Positions 17,517 through 27,588 are shown, counted from the stretch's first letter. The stretch is DNA of 33,373 bases from Prochlorococcus sp. AG-363-G03 (GCA_003280265.1 QCFJ01000016.1:1-33373), one strand, 5' to 3'. Made by a program: numbers and translations. The notes: generated from the letters alone by a model not told the origin.

Positions 17517-18134
17517 CTAAGCTTTTACAGCTTTAAGACTAACTTTTCTTGCACGCTTCGCAGGTCTTCCTGCTACAGCCTTAGATGCTCTATTTGAAGC
17601 TGATTTAGCGCTTGAAGTTACCTTTTTAGCCTGAGCAGAAGCTACTTTCTTAACTGCTGTTTTAACTTTAGAAGTCTTAACTTTTGCCTTTGCAGCGCTC
17701 TTGGCTGGAGCCGCTTTAGTTACTGCTTTCTTTGCAATTACATTTTTAGCAGCAGTTTTTTTGATTGCGGCCTTTTTAGCAATAGTTTTCTTGACAGCAG
17801 CCTTTTTAGCTGAGGGTTTTGCTGAAACTTTTTTAGCTCTCGTAGTCTTACGAGTACGGTGAGAGAGAATCAAAGCCCACTCATCAGCACTAACATTTGC
17901 AGGCTTATCACCATGGATCTCAGAAACTTTTGCAGCTTTCTCAATATCCTTTATTAAGTTTTTCCAAGAAGCAGCATAACGCTTATCAGATTGTGACTTA
18001 GCACCGCTCTCTACAAGAGTTTCAACAACTTGTGATGCTGTTACTTTTTTTCTTCTTCGGTTAAAAATTTCCTTTTGAAGAGTAGCGATCATTGCTTCGC
18101 CTTTAGCGCTAACTTTGATACTTAATTGAGACAT
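17517..18134 (-). CDS. histone-H1-like nucleoid protein, second paralog with longer Ala/Lys tail
   Basis: N-domain near-identical to 6590-7108; ends AGRPAKRARKVSLKAVKA. Confidence 0.85.
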   Translation of the reverse strand: MSQLSIKVSAKGEAMIATLQKEIFNRRRKKVTASQVVETLVESGAKSQSDKRYAASWKNLIKDIEKAAKVSEIHGDKPANVSADEWALILSHRTRKTTRAKKVSAKPSAKKAAVKKTIAKKAAIKKTAAKNVIAKKAVTKAAPAKSAAKAKVKTSKVKTAVKKVASAQAKKVTSSAKSASNRASKAVAGRPAKRARKVSLKAVKA

Positions 18135-18351
18135 TGAATTAAGAATTACCTATATACAACATCTAGCACATTGTGGGTTTCCAAACCGAACAATCTATTT
18201 ACATGTAGATGTAAATAGCATTTGCATCTTATTAATTTACAATAAAAACTATTCATAAAAAGGCATAAAGAGTACCAAGGACAAGTTTTAGCAACGTTTT
18301 AATATAGATAGGAAAATTTTCTCATATAGCGAGAATGACTATCCAGAAGGA

Positions 18352-18498
18352 ATGAAAGGTTTATTTTTTCTCAAAGAAGCAAGCAATAATCACGATAAAC
18401 ACAAAACACAAAAATTTGACCAATCACCTAGCTATCTATCGCAAATATTCTTTCTAATTTTGCTTTTATTTGCTTTAAAGACGGTTCTGAGACCTTGA
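18352..18498 (+). CDS. small single-TM protein (48 aa)
   Basis: Hand-translated MKGLFFLKEASNNHDKHKTQKFDQSPSYLSQIFFLILLLFALKTVLRP. Confidence 0.4.
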   Translation: MKGLFFLKEASNNHDKHKTQKFDQSPSYLSQIFFLILLLFALKTVLRP

Positions 18499-18710
18499 GT
18501 ATTTTTTTATAGAAGCCAAAAAATTTATGACACGCCAATGGAACAAATATTGTCAGTAGTAAGCTTTTAGTTGTAATCATATGTATGTTATAAGCCAAAT
18601 CAATGATAAACGCTCAAATATTATTTATTAAACCTATATATAAACTCAAGTTCTTTAGGAAATTTTAGTTAAGGTCAAGGTGTTAAGAACGAATTATCCA
18701 ATTCAACAAA

Positions 18711-19463
18711 ATGCAAGATAGGAAAGATCTCAAAGCCCTTATTTACCAGATAGCTGCAGCTACAGATAGAGGTCAAAGAATGAACGCGATGATTGCTCCC
18801 ATGTACCAAAATAAATTAGTAGAGATGAATAAATTAGTTGAAGATCTACTGCCCCTATCAGATGAAATAACTCAGAGCTCTATTGAAGGTGAATGGGAGC
18901 TTATTTACTCATCAGTTGAATTATTTAGAAGTTCTCCATTTTTTTTAGCCATTGAAAAGGCTTTAAACGACAAATCAAAAAGCGATTTATTTTTCAAGCT
19001 TCATCTTTTACAAGTTGGTTCATTTGGTTTATCAACAGTTGGAAGAGTCGGTCAATATCTCAATTTTAATAAAGGGGAAATGATCTCCACTTTTGATACC
19101 ACTATCTTTGGACTTACAACCATCCCAATCCTTGGGTGGTTCAAGCTTCTGCCTACCTTTGGTGGTCGCGTCATAACTCTCGCTAAGGGGCTTCAACTAA
19201 AAGACAACATACTTTCTATGGAGTTAGAGAAGACTAAGGTGTCAGAGGTTGATGGTCTGGGGAAAATTCCCTTTGTAAATTCCATTCTCATGGAAAGATG
19301 GTATCCAGTTAAAACCGTATGGAAACTTCTTCCATGGAATAAAGAAAATCCAAGTTGTGAGATTAACGTGATCTATGTAGACGAAGATTTAAGAATCATT
19401 AGAGATATGCACGGAGCAATTTTTGTTTACATACGACCATCTATTCCTCTTCTAGATCAATAA
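18711..19463 (+). CDS. PAP/fibrillin family protein
   Basis: LIYQIAAATDRG... IEGEWELIYSSVELFRSSPFF... typical of PAP_fibrillin. Confidence 0.85.
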   Translation: MQDRKDLKALIYQIAAATDRGQRMNAMIAPMYQNKLVEMNKLVEDLLPLSDEITQSSIEGEWELIYSSVELFRSSPFFLAIEKALNDKSKSDLFFKLHLLQVGSFGLSTVGRVGQYLNFNKGEMISTFDTTIFGLTTIPILGWFKLLPTFGGRVITLAKGLQLKDNILSMELEKTKVSEVDGLGKIPFVNSILMERWYPVKTVWKLLPWNKENPSCEINVIYVDEDLRIIRDMHGAIFVYIRPSIPLLDQ

Positions 19464-19566
19464 AAAATTTAAGCAAATTCCCTACTCAAATACTAAATTC
19501 ACTGAGGCAATTCCGATGAATTTGTAGTAGAAACTCTAAAGAAGAAAAATTCCTTTAAAAAAATAA

Positions 19567-21096
19567 ATGAAAAATCCAGAAGTAATAGTTATTGGGAGTG
19601 GTATAGGAGGGTTATGTTGTGGAGGATTACTCGCAAAAGCTGGCAAAAAAGTCCTGATTCTTGAGGCTCATTCAAAGCCAGGAGGAGCCGCCCATGGTTT
19701 TGAGAAAAATGGTTATAAATTTGAATCTGGTCCCTCTCTATGGAGTGGAATAGGTTCTTGGCCTACTACAAATCCATTAGGTCAAGTCCTTAAAGCTCTT
19801 AATCAAAAAGTTGAATTAATCAAATATCAGGATTGGAATGTTCAAATTCCTGAAGGCGAATACACGATTGGAGTTGGAGATAGACGATTCCTTGATCAAA
19901 TTAATTCAATTAGCGGAAATGACGCCATTAAAGAGTGGGAACATTTTCTTCAAGTGATTAAGCCAATTGGTGCAGCAGCTAATGCAATTCCCCTAATAGC
20001 ACTAAATCAAAACAAAGAAACCGTTTTTCAGCTGTTAAAACGCAGTAAAACTCTCCTCACACACTTGAAATCCTTTAAATACCTAGGAGGGGCTTTTGGG
20101 AATTTGGTTGACAAACATCTTGAAGATCCTTTCCTGCGAAATTGGGTTGAATTACTTTGTTTTCTAATAAGCGGTTTATCCAAAGACGAAACGAATGCAG
20201 CTGCGATGGCAACACTTTTTGATGATTGGTTTAAACCAGATGCATACTTGGAATATCCGAAGGGAGGAAGTGAATCAATCGTTAAGGCTCTATTAAATGG
20301 AATTTATGCATTTGGAGGGAATCTTAGACTTAATTCAAAAGTAAGTCAGATAATTATAAAAAGGAACAAAGCAATCGGAGTTGAGTTAAAAAATGGCGAA
20401 AAAATATTTGCAGATCATATTGTTAGCAATGCAGATATTTGGAACACCATTGATTTAATACCAAAAGAAATATCTAAAAAATGGAGAGAGGAAAGATCTA
20501 TGACTCCAAAATGTAAGTCATTTCTTCATCTACATCTTGGGTTTAATGCAGAAGGTCTAGAAAATATTCCACTCCATTCAATATGGGTTGATGATTGGTC
20601 GAAAGGTATTACTGCCGAAAGAAATGTAGTAGTTCTCTCTATTCCATCGGCCTTGGATCCAACAATGTCTCCTCCAAACAAACATATTCTTCACGGATAT
20701 ACGCCTGCTAATGAGCCTTGGGAGAAATGGGAAAATCTCAAAATAGGTACCAAAGATTATGAAAAAACAAAAGATGAGCGCTGTTCAGTCTTCTGGCAAC
20801 CAATAAAAAAACTTATACCTGATATTCAAGAAAGAATCGAAATAAAAATGCTAGGGACACCACTTACACATCAAAGATTTCTAAATACTAAACATGGAAG
20901 TTACGGTCCAGCATTATCAGCGGCAGAAGGGCTTTTCCCAGGGAATAAAACTCCAATTAAAAATCTTTTAATGTGCGGTTCAAGTACATTCCCAGGGATC
21001 GGTATTCCACCAGTAGCAGCCAGTGGCGCTATGGCCGCCACTACAATTCTTGGTTCCAAATTTCAAAGAGATCTAATCAAAGAGCTAGACATATAA
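19567..21096 (+). CDS. FAD-dependent oxidoreductase, CrtISO / phytoene-desaturase-like
   Basis: VIVIGSGIGGLCCGGLLAKAGKKVLILEAHSKPGGAAHGFEKNGYKFESGPSLW; C-terminal LLMCGSSTFPGIGIPPVAASGAMAA. Confidence 0.88.
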   Translation: MKNPEVIVIGSGIGGLCCGGLLAKAGKKVLILEAHSKPGGAAHGFEKNGYKFESGPSLWSGIGSWPTTNPLGQVLKALNQKVELIKYQDWNVQIPEGEYTIGVGDRRFLDQINSISGNDAIKEWEHFLQVIKPIGAAANAIPLIALNQNKETVFQLLKRSKTLLTHLKSFKYLGGAFGNLVDKHLEDPFLRNWVELLCFLISGLSKDETNAAAMATLFDDWFKPDAYLEYPKGGSESIVKALLNGIYAFGGNLRLNSKVSQIIIKRNKAIGVELKNGEKIFADHIVSNADIWNTIDLIPKEISKKWREERSMTPKCKSFLHLHLGFNAEGLENIPLHSIWVDDWSKGITAERNVVVLSIPSALDPTMSPPNKHILHGYTPANEPWEKWENLKIGTKDYEKTKDERCSVFWQPIKKLIPDIQERIEIKMLGTPLTHQRFLNTKHGSYGPALSAAEGLFPGNKTPIKNLLMCGSSTFPGIGIPPVAASGAMAATTILGSKFQRDLIKELDI

Positions 21097-21139
21097 GAAA
21101 ACAACTATTATTGATAGACAACATGAAAACACAAATCAA

Positions 21140-21403
21140 ATGAATAACTCACTTAATAAAGCTTTAACAGGAGTAATCGCTCTAGCTCTGATTGTGATAG
21201 CTGTAGGTCGTATCCCATTTTCAAGAGAGAAAGAGCTATCAAATTTATGCAGGGAATACTACACAATGAACCTTAATCAGAATGACTACTCACTAAAAGA
21301 AAAAAACACAAAGATCAGATTGATTGCAAAGAAAACAGGTCTTAAAGCTGAGACAAATAATGTTGGTAATTTTTGTAATTCGTTCTATTTCAACCAAAGA
21401 TAG
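21140..21403 (+). CDS. small membrane-anchored protein with Cys pair
   Basis: 87 aa ORF: N-terminal TM then LCREYY...GNFCNSF. Confidence 0.6.
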   Translation: MNNSLNKALTGVIALALIVIAVGRIPFSREKELSNLCREYYTMNLNQNDYSLKEKNTKIRLIAKKTGLKAETNNVGNFCNSFYFNQR

Positions 21404-21612
21404 ATTTTAAATAAGAAAATAGAAAAGTTTTCTGAATACAATTAATCAATTTCTAATAGGAACAGATACATCCGTAATTATATCGATAGATTTAATATCA
21501 ATTTATTAGTTAAATAAGCATAGTAACGACGAAAAATCATGAAGAAAGAAACTTCATCAAATATCCTTAAAAAAATTGATGTCGCTAAAGAAAGAATCAA
21601 GGAATAGAAACA

Positions 21613-21732
21613 ATGATTAGTCCTTCAGAAGATATCGAAGTTGAAGGCTTTTGGGATGCTGAATGCTCTATAAATCCATCATCTCTGGCTTCCTTCTCTT
21701 TAATAATTGACCTTCAATCAGTAAAACTTTAA
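21613..21732 (+). CDS. mini-protein related to 4431-4592, second Cys replaced by Ser
   Basis: Hand-translated MISPSEDIEVEGFWDAECSINPSSLASFSLIIDLQSVKL; FWDAECSINPSSLAS vs YWERECALNPSSPAC. Confidence 0.4.
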   Translation: MISPSEDIEVEGFWDAECSINPSSLASFSLIIDLQSVKL

Positions 21733-21922
21733 GCGAGCTCAAGCAAATCATCTCAGATCAAAAGCTATTCTAATAGCCATATTAGTGATTAAAAATTAAC
21801 TCAAAGACAAAAGAATCACTTAACGAGACGCAAAGGTATTTTTCTTTAACTGGTGAAATCTACATTTTAAACTCATGATTCACAAAAAAATTTTATAGAG
21901 TAAAAAAAATTGTAGATAAAAA

Positions 21923-22483
21923 ATGACGGAGCCATCAAAAGTCGTGTCATCCAGTGACTTTGATGATTGGTTTTCTTTGAACGACACTGTTATGGGAGGT
22001 TCAAGCAAGGCAGTTTGTAGATCATCCTCAAAAGGCCTCTCCCTGGAAGGTGTTGTAGTTGAGGAAAAAGGAGGTTTTGTTAGTTGCAAATCTCCAATAT
22101 TTTCACCAGTTCTAAATTTATCCAATTATCAAGGTTTTGAATTAAAAATTAAAGGTAAAGGTCGAACTTTAAAATTTGGAGTGTCATGTAAATATGGAAT
22201 TTTTGGATTAAGAGGATTTTTCTTAGACAAATCACCTGGTGGGCTCAGATGGGTAGCAGAAATAGAAACAAAACGATTTGGGACAACAACTATCAAAGTA
22301 CCTTTTGAAAGCCTTGAACCAACAGTTCTTGCAAAAAAAATTTCTATACCAATTTTATTTAAATCAGAATCTATAACCCAATTTCAATTACTACATTCAA
22401 AATTTGGTAAACCAGGAGAATTGAATCCTGGCTTTAAGGCTGGCAAAATAAATTTTGTATTACAATCGATTTGTGTCTATTAG
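21923..22483 (+). CDS. CIA30 family protein
   Basis: WFSLNDTVMGGSSKAVCR, NYQGFELKIKGKGRTLKFGV pattern. Confidence 0.85.
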   Translation: MTEPSKVVSSSDFDDWFSLNDTVMGGSSKAVCRSSSKGLSLEGVVVEEKGGFVSCKSPIFSPVLNLSNYQGFELKIKGKGRTLKFGVSCKYGIFGLRGFFLDKSPGGLRWVAEIETKRFGTTTIKVPFESLEPTVLAKKISIPILFKSESITQFQLLHSKFGKPGELNPGFKAGKINFVLQSICVY

Positions 22484-22679
22484 CACAATTGGAAAAATAA
22501 ATGTATTAAATTTTTCTGATTTCATAGACAATAAAAATAAAGAATAGGAAAAGTATTTCTCAAAGGAATGGACCGTATAACAAATTAAATCTATGAAAAA
22601 CATTTTTTATTGTATAGACTCAATTAATTCAGAAAACGTCCTTTCAATGGGACTGCTTTAAATATATAACCTCAATAAA

Positions 22680-24155
22680 ATGAAGAACAAAGACTTACCA
22701 CCGATATGTGGTTTTGAATTTGAAATTAATAAGTTAGTCAATAAAGAAAGAGATAGTAGACAATTCGAAGAAAAGTCAAGGCTAGAGAATGTGAATTCAG
22801 GATTTGCATGTGCCCTCCATATGCATCAACCGATAATTCCAGCAGGTGAGAATGGAAAGCTCATTTCACATTTACAATATATGTTTGAGCACACTTCAGA
22901 AGGAGACAATCACAATGCCGAACCATTTGCTCAATGCTATAAACGTTTGGCTCAAATCATTCCAAGCCTGATAGATGAAGGATATGATCCCAAAATAATG
23001 CTTGATTACTCCGGCAATCTTCTTTGGGGAATCGAACAAATGGATCGCGAGGATATTCTCAAATCGTTAAAACTCCTAGCGTGTGATCAGACAGTTCAAC
23101 CACATGTTGAATGGCTAGGAACCTTTTGGAGTCATGCTGTAGCCTCTTCGACTCCAACTTCTGACTTTAAATTACAGATAACAGCCTGGCAGCACCACTT
23201 CTCGTCATTATTTGGAGAAGATGCATTGCGTCGAGTAAATGGGTTCTCTCTTCCTGAGATGCATCTTCCAAACCATCCGGATGTTCTATTTCAGTTAATC
23301 AAAGCTCTTAAGGAATGTGGATATCGTTGGGTTATGGTTCAAGAACATAGTGTTCAAAATATAGATGGCTCTAATCTAAGAGACGAGCAAAAATATATTC
23401 CCAATAGGCTAAAAGCTCAAAGTAGTAATGGAGAGACCATCTCTATTATTTCACTAATAAAAACTCAAGGATCAGATACAAAGCTTGTTGGACAAATGCA
23501 ACCTTATTACGAGGCAATAGGTCTAAATAAACAAAATTTAGGTCAACATATTATCCCCTCGCTGGTTTCCCAAATTGCTGATGGAGAAAATGGCGGTGTA
23601 ATGATGAATGAATTTCCACAAGCTTTTATTCAGGCTTATAAAAGAATTGGTCCAAAAAACGACATAAGTCCCACAATTGCTATGAACGGATCTGAATACC
23701 TCGACTTCCTGGAGACTTTAGATATTGATGAAAATAATTATCCATTGATACAAGCAGTTGGTCAAGACAGAATATGGCGAAAAATCTCAGGGCCTATAAC
23801 TCCTACTTTGGTTAAAAAAGCAATTAATGAATTAAAAGAGGAAGATCAATCTTTTTCTTTGAGTGGAGCCAGCTGGACTAACGATTTGAGTTGGGAAGAT
23901 GGATATATAAATGTTTTAGAACCAATTTCAAAACTTAGTTCCTATTTTCATGAAACATTTGACCATTTATTAGTTAAAAATCCATCGTTAACGAAAACCC
24001 ATGACTATCAAGAAGCGCTCCTATACCTTTTGCTATTAGAAACTAGCTGCTTCCGTTATTGGGGACAGGGGAAGTGGACTGAATATGCTAAAACGATCTT
24101 CAGAAAGGGTCAAGATGTGATTAAAAACTTTGAAATCTCAGCACAGAAAAGTTAA
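22680..24155 (+). CDS. glycoside hydrolase family 57-like protein
   Basis: ALHMHQPI motif near N-terminus; EWLGTFWSHA; GFSLPEMHLPNHP. Confidence 0.85.
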   Translation: MKNKDLPPICGFEFEINKLVNKERDSRQFEEKSRLENVNSGFACALHMHQPIIPAGENGKLISHLQYMFEHTSEGDNHNAEPFAQCYKRLAQIIPSLIDEGYDPKIMLDYSGNLLWGIEQMDREDILKSLKLLACDQTVQPHVEWLGTFWSHAVASSTPTSDFKLQITAWQHHFSSLFGEDALRRVNGFSLPEMHLPNHPDVLFQLIKALKECGYRWVMVQEHSVQNIDGSNLRDEQKYIPNRLKAQSSNGETISIISLIKTQGSDTKLVGQMQPYYEAIGLNKQNLGQHIIPSLVSQIADGENGGVMMNEFPQAFIQAYKRIGPKNDISPTIAMNGSEYLDFLETLDIDENNYPLIQAVGQDRIWRKISGPITPTLVKKAINELKEEDQSFSLSGASWTNDLSWEDGYINVLEPISKLSSYFHETFDHLLVKNPSLTKTHDYQEALLYLLLLETSCFRYWGQGKWTEYAKTIFRKGQDVIKNFEISAQKS

Positions 24156-24245
24156 TCAATTTTATAAAGGCATCAATCAAGAAAAGGAAATAACTAGCAA
24201 AAAGTAATTTTTTGCGTTAATGTCACCGACCAAAGCTTTAATAAA

Positions 24246-24437
24246 ATGACTAGTACAAGTTTTGACAAAAATGGACTTGATAAAGCAGGTATTCATTGGA
24301 TGCAATATCTTTCAATGACATCGATGTCATTGCTTATATTTCTTATAGCATTAGACAAAGCAGTTCCCAGCTTTCATCGTCTTGTCTTACTTTTAATGGC
24401 CAAAGCAGGAATTATTTGTAATGGGATAGCTGGATAA
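24246..24437 (+). CDS. small membrane protein
   Basis: 63 aa ORF with two hydrophobic segments. Confidence 0.55.
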   Translation: MTSTSFDKNGLDKAGIHWMQYLSMTSMSLLIFLIALDKAVPSFHRLVLLLMAKAGIICNGIAG

Positions 24438-24483
24438 AGCACTTATGAAGTTACTGATCTTGCAAAAGTAAAAATACTAAACT

Positions 24484-24618
24484 ATGAAAGTCAAAATCAA
24501 TCCAGACAATGATTGTTATGATCCATCAGACGAATACTTCAAAAAGAAAGGTGAAACATATGAAAATGAAACTGAAGAATATTTCCCTCAAGAGACATCT
24601 AAGCCCCCACATTATTAA
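24484..24618 (+). CDS. small acidic protein (44 aa)
   Basis: Hand-translated MKVKINPDNDCYDPSDEYFKKKGETYENETEEYFPQETSKPPHY. Confidence 0.5.
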   Translation: MKVKINPDNDCYDPSDEYFKKKGETYENETEEYFPQETSKPPHY

Positions 24619-24655
24619 AGCAACTAAGAAAGGGCTGAAGATAATCTAAAATCAA

Positions 24656-24889
24656 CTAATTATTGTTATCTATGTGAAATGTATGTACCTTTTGGATAGA
24701 GCCTTGAGATAGCATTGTATCGCTTTGATATTTGTCGTTCTTTGTCAATGTTGACTTTGCGATTAAGAACCAAAACGTTGTGAACCATCCATAGAAAAAA
24801 ACCAACAAGCCAATACCAAGATATGGGATGAGCCAAAACTTTTAAATATCATCTAATTTAAAGATGGCAATTTTAGCAGTTTTTTTCAT
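24656..24889 (-). pseudogene. small membrane protein gene with in-frame TAA
   Basis: MKKTAKIAIFKLDDI*KFWLIPYLGIGLLVFFYGWFTTFWFLIAKSTLTKNDKYQSDTMLSQGSIQKVHTFHIDNN*; TAA at 24842-24844. Confidence 0.45.
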
Positions 24890-25225
24890 AAGTATTTAAT
24901 CCTTTTATTCTTACCCCAACATAAAATAGATTTTAAAAGCCAATTAATAGGGAATATCACGCCTTATACTGCTTCTTCATCTTTGGAGAAATAATTAAGA
25001 ATTTAAAAGATATTGATATTAAGTAATCATAGAAAATTTGATGTAAGCAAGACAATAAGGTTCACAAGGAACTTATCGACTGAATAATTCGTAGTCTTTT
25101 CTAAGGTTACTATTCGGAGGATAAGGCACTTGGTTTAGTCATCTAATTTTAAATTGTGAGTCTAAAAATTGATTGAATCACTAAAAGAGCTGAAATCTAT
25201 TCTGGTTTAGTATTTTGATAAAAAG

Positions 25226-25384
25226 TCAAAAATATGAACTTTTCAAATGCCTTTCCATGCATATTGTTTGGCAATCATTCTCTTCCGCACTGCTAGATAT
25301 TGAACAATATGTAACACACTCAAGATAATCTTCAATTGGATCCACTTGACCATGGGAGATTTTCTTAGCATCAATCTTATTCAT
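25226..25384 (-). CDS. small twin-CX3C protein (52 aa)
   Basis: Hand-translated MNKIDAKKISHGQVDPIEDYLECVTYCSISSSAEENDCQTICMERHLKSSYF. Confidence 0.6.
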   Translation of the reverse strand: MNKIDAKKISHGQVDPIEDYLECVTYCSISSSAEENDCQTICMERHLKSSYF

Positions 25385-25624
25385 AAAAGTCTCCTACCGT
25401 TTGGCTTAATCTATCCTTTCTTTTTATTTTTTTCTATCGGTATTACTTACTAACCTGTAAGCATAAGAAAAACTGATAAATCTATCAATTCCAAATAAAA
25501 ATCAATAGCGTAATACGCTAGATCTAAATTTAAATAGCTTATAAGAATAGTTATATAAACACAGTGTATAAAAAAAAAGGGAATATTAAGATCCAACTCA
25601 ATCAAAATTTAAATAATTTTTGTT

Positions 25625-25804
25625 CTACTTTCTCAATTTTATTCTGATTCCTATTCTTTCTCTAATAGCTTTTATCGGAATCATATCTTTCATTTGATCA
25701 TCAATTTGCTTTCTAATTAAATTTCTAAGTAATTGAGAAAGCCAAAACAAAATCAAAAGTGATAATACAAAGGTTCCCAATGCAATTAATGAAAAAGTAT
25801 CCAT
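25625..25804 (-). CDS. small membrane-anchored basic protein
   Basis: MDTFSLIALGTFVLSLLILFWLSQLLRNLIRKQ...; start placed at the ATG just downstream of the 25806-26069 stop. Confidence 0.6.
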   Translation of the reverse strand: MDTFSLIALGTFVLSLLILFWLSQLLRNLIRKQIDDQMKDMIPIKAIRERIGIRIKLRK

Positions 25805-25805
25805 T

Positions 25806-26069
25806 TTAAAGCTCTCTATATATTGCCCATTCATCACCATCAGCATTGACTTCAGAAAGTAAAGCAACCGCTATGTCAGACTGATCAGTGCGTTTAACGA
25901 TAATCTCTTTACCTCCCAGATACGGATGATTGAACTCTGATTTTGAACGATTAGCCTCTAACTGTTCAGTTGGTGTCAAGACTTCAAGAATTTTAATCCA
26001 TATCTCATCATCTGAAGCGAAAGGAGGAACAGAAAACTTACTCGGGCTATTTCCTTTTTTTTTATCCAT
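25806..26069 (-). CDS. small hypothetical protein
   Basis: 87 aa ORF immediately upstream of 25625-25804. Confidence 0.6.
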   Translation of the reverse strand: MDKKKGNSPSKFSVPPFASDDEIWIKILEVLTPTEQLEANRSKSEFNHPYLGGKEIIVKRTDQSDIAVALLSEVNADGDEWAIYREL

Positions 26070-26074
26070 ATTCT

Positions 26075-26281
26075 TTAATTTTCGGCATTAATCTCATTTA
26101 TTTCATTTATTAATCGCTCTTGTCGTTCAGGCGTAATAAATCCAAGTGCTCCACACTCATTAATGTCTTGAATGGGATCTGAAAGTCCATCATGTTTATC
26201 TAGCCAACCCTCAGTGCATCCTTTGCATGCTAATTCATTTAATTCATTGGCCAAATTCTTTGCTTTCAAGGTATCCATCAA
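26075..26281 (-). CDS. small hypothetical protein with CKGC motif
   Basis: 68 aa ORF 5 nt upstream of 25806-26069; alternative ATG at 26278. Confidence 0.6.
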   Translation of the reverse strand: MMDTLKAKNLANELNELACKGCTEGWLDKHDGLSDPIQDINECGALGFITPERQERLINEINEINAEN

Positions 26282-26445
26282 TAAAAATTTTAATACTACT
26301 TTCTTTCTAGTTTACAGCCACTAATTAACTCAAGAAAAAAAATTAATACGCCTAACTCAATAAAATTACAAAGTTGTAAAATTTGTACCTAAAATAGATT
26401 AGTGGAATCAAATAAAATAAGAACTAAAAAAATTAAATTAGGAGC

Positions 26446-26691
26446 TCAAGCAGCTTCCTTTAAGAATTCCCTATAAATAGAAATATCGATAGGTCTATTC
26501 ACATCTGATTGAAAATCAACAATGTCTTGATAAATCTCATTAGGTAAAGGTTCCATTTGGCATCTTGAATAACATTTGTTAATGTCATTTTTTTTTATTG
26601 AAAACCTATCGCTTAAACGCTTAAAGATCGACAATGCCACAATGCAACTTGAGTTAGTTATATCGTCAGAGGTTCTAGATGCAATACGCAA
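26446..26691 (-). CDS. small hypothetical protein
   Basis: 81 aa ORF. Confidence 0.5.
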   Translation of the reverse strand: MRIASRTSDDITNSSCIVALSIFKRLSDRFSIKKNDINKCYSRCQMEPLPNEIYQDIVDFQSDVNRPIDISIYREFLKEAA

Positions 26692-26758
26692 AACTACTAG
26701 TATTCTCTATTAATCGAGTAAATAATTATTACTAATGCTTTTTCAAAGAGTTACCACC

Positions 26759-26848
26759 ATGGAACCGAAGTCAATTGTTGAAGCCTCTAATCATTTTTAC
26801 AATGAAACAAAAATCATAAGATGGATAAACAATTGTCCTAACTGCTAA
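26759..26848 (+). CDS. micro-protein ending CPNC (29 aa)
   Basis: Hand-translated MEPKSIVEASNHFYNETKIIRWINNCPNC; convergent 4-nt overlap with 26845-27018. Confidence 0.35.
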   Translation: MEPKSIVEASNHFYNETKIIRWINNCPNC

Positions 26849-27018
26849 TTTTCATGTGTTGAAGTTCCACTAGAAATCGTATGTGGAATCATAGGTATTG
26901 AATGTTTTTTGCCATCTGGACTTACATATATATTCTCCTTCCCATATTCAGTATCAATGATTTTTTCAAAATGAGTCCCCCTTGGAAGATGTTGAAAATA
27001 TTTTTGTGCTCTATTCAT
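26845..27018 (-). CDS. small hypothetical protein (57 aa)
   Basis: Hand-translated MNRAQKYFQHLPRGTHFEKIIDTEYGKENIYVSPDGKKHSIPMIPHTISSGTSTHEN. Confidence 0.55.
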   Translation of the reverse strand: MNRAQKYFQHLPRGTHFEKIIDTEYGKENIYVSPDGKKHSIPMIPHTISSGTSTHEN

Positions 27019-27096
27019 CTTAATATTATAGTTATTTAAAAATAACTATAATATTTCAAAACGACAACTATTGATTGTTTTATAAAAGTTTGGTAG

Positions 27097-27438
27097 CTAA
27101 CTATTTGATTTTTCTAGTTCAGTTAATAATCTCCCCACTCTAGCTCCATTAACTCCAAGATCTCCTCCACCATATCTTGATGCTGATTTGATTTGAATCT
27201 TCTTATCAATTTTTAAAATCTCCAAGTCATCTGGAAATCTAAAAATCAAACTACGACAAACCCCTTTCCAATAACTTTGATTACTCTCTAAAACTTTTGT
27301 TCTAGGAATCTTCTGGGCAATTCTGACAAGTTGATCAAATGTCTTGTCAACATCTTCAAAATCTTTTTGAAAGAAAACGCAATTTAGTGGATTTAAACAG
27401 GGACTAAGACTTGATTTAAGATCTGGCATATTTCCCAA
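27097..27438 (-). CDS. DUF1499-like protein
   Basis: CRSLIFRFPDDLEILKIDKKIQIKSASRYGGGDLGVNGARVGRLLTEL. Confidence 0.85.
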   Translation of the reverse strand: MGNMPDLKSSLSPCLNPLNCVFFQKDFEDVDKTFDQLVRIAQKIPRTKVLESNQSYWKGVCRSLIFRFPDDLEILKIDKKIQIKSASRYGGGDLGVNGARVGRLLTELEKSNS

Positions 27439-27588
27439 TAGTTTATATATTGATCATGACACAAAGTTTATCCGCCCTGTGGTCTTGTTTTTCATAAATT
27501 TTACTCAGTAATGTCTAGTTTTTACTACATAAAATACCCATAGCAATAAAATTCTCCGATTAAATTGTAAAAACTGTATTTGTTAGTT

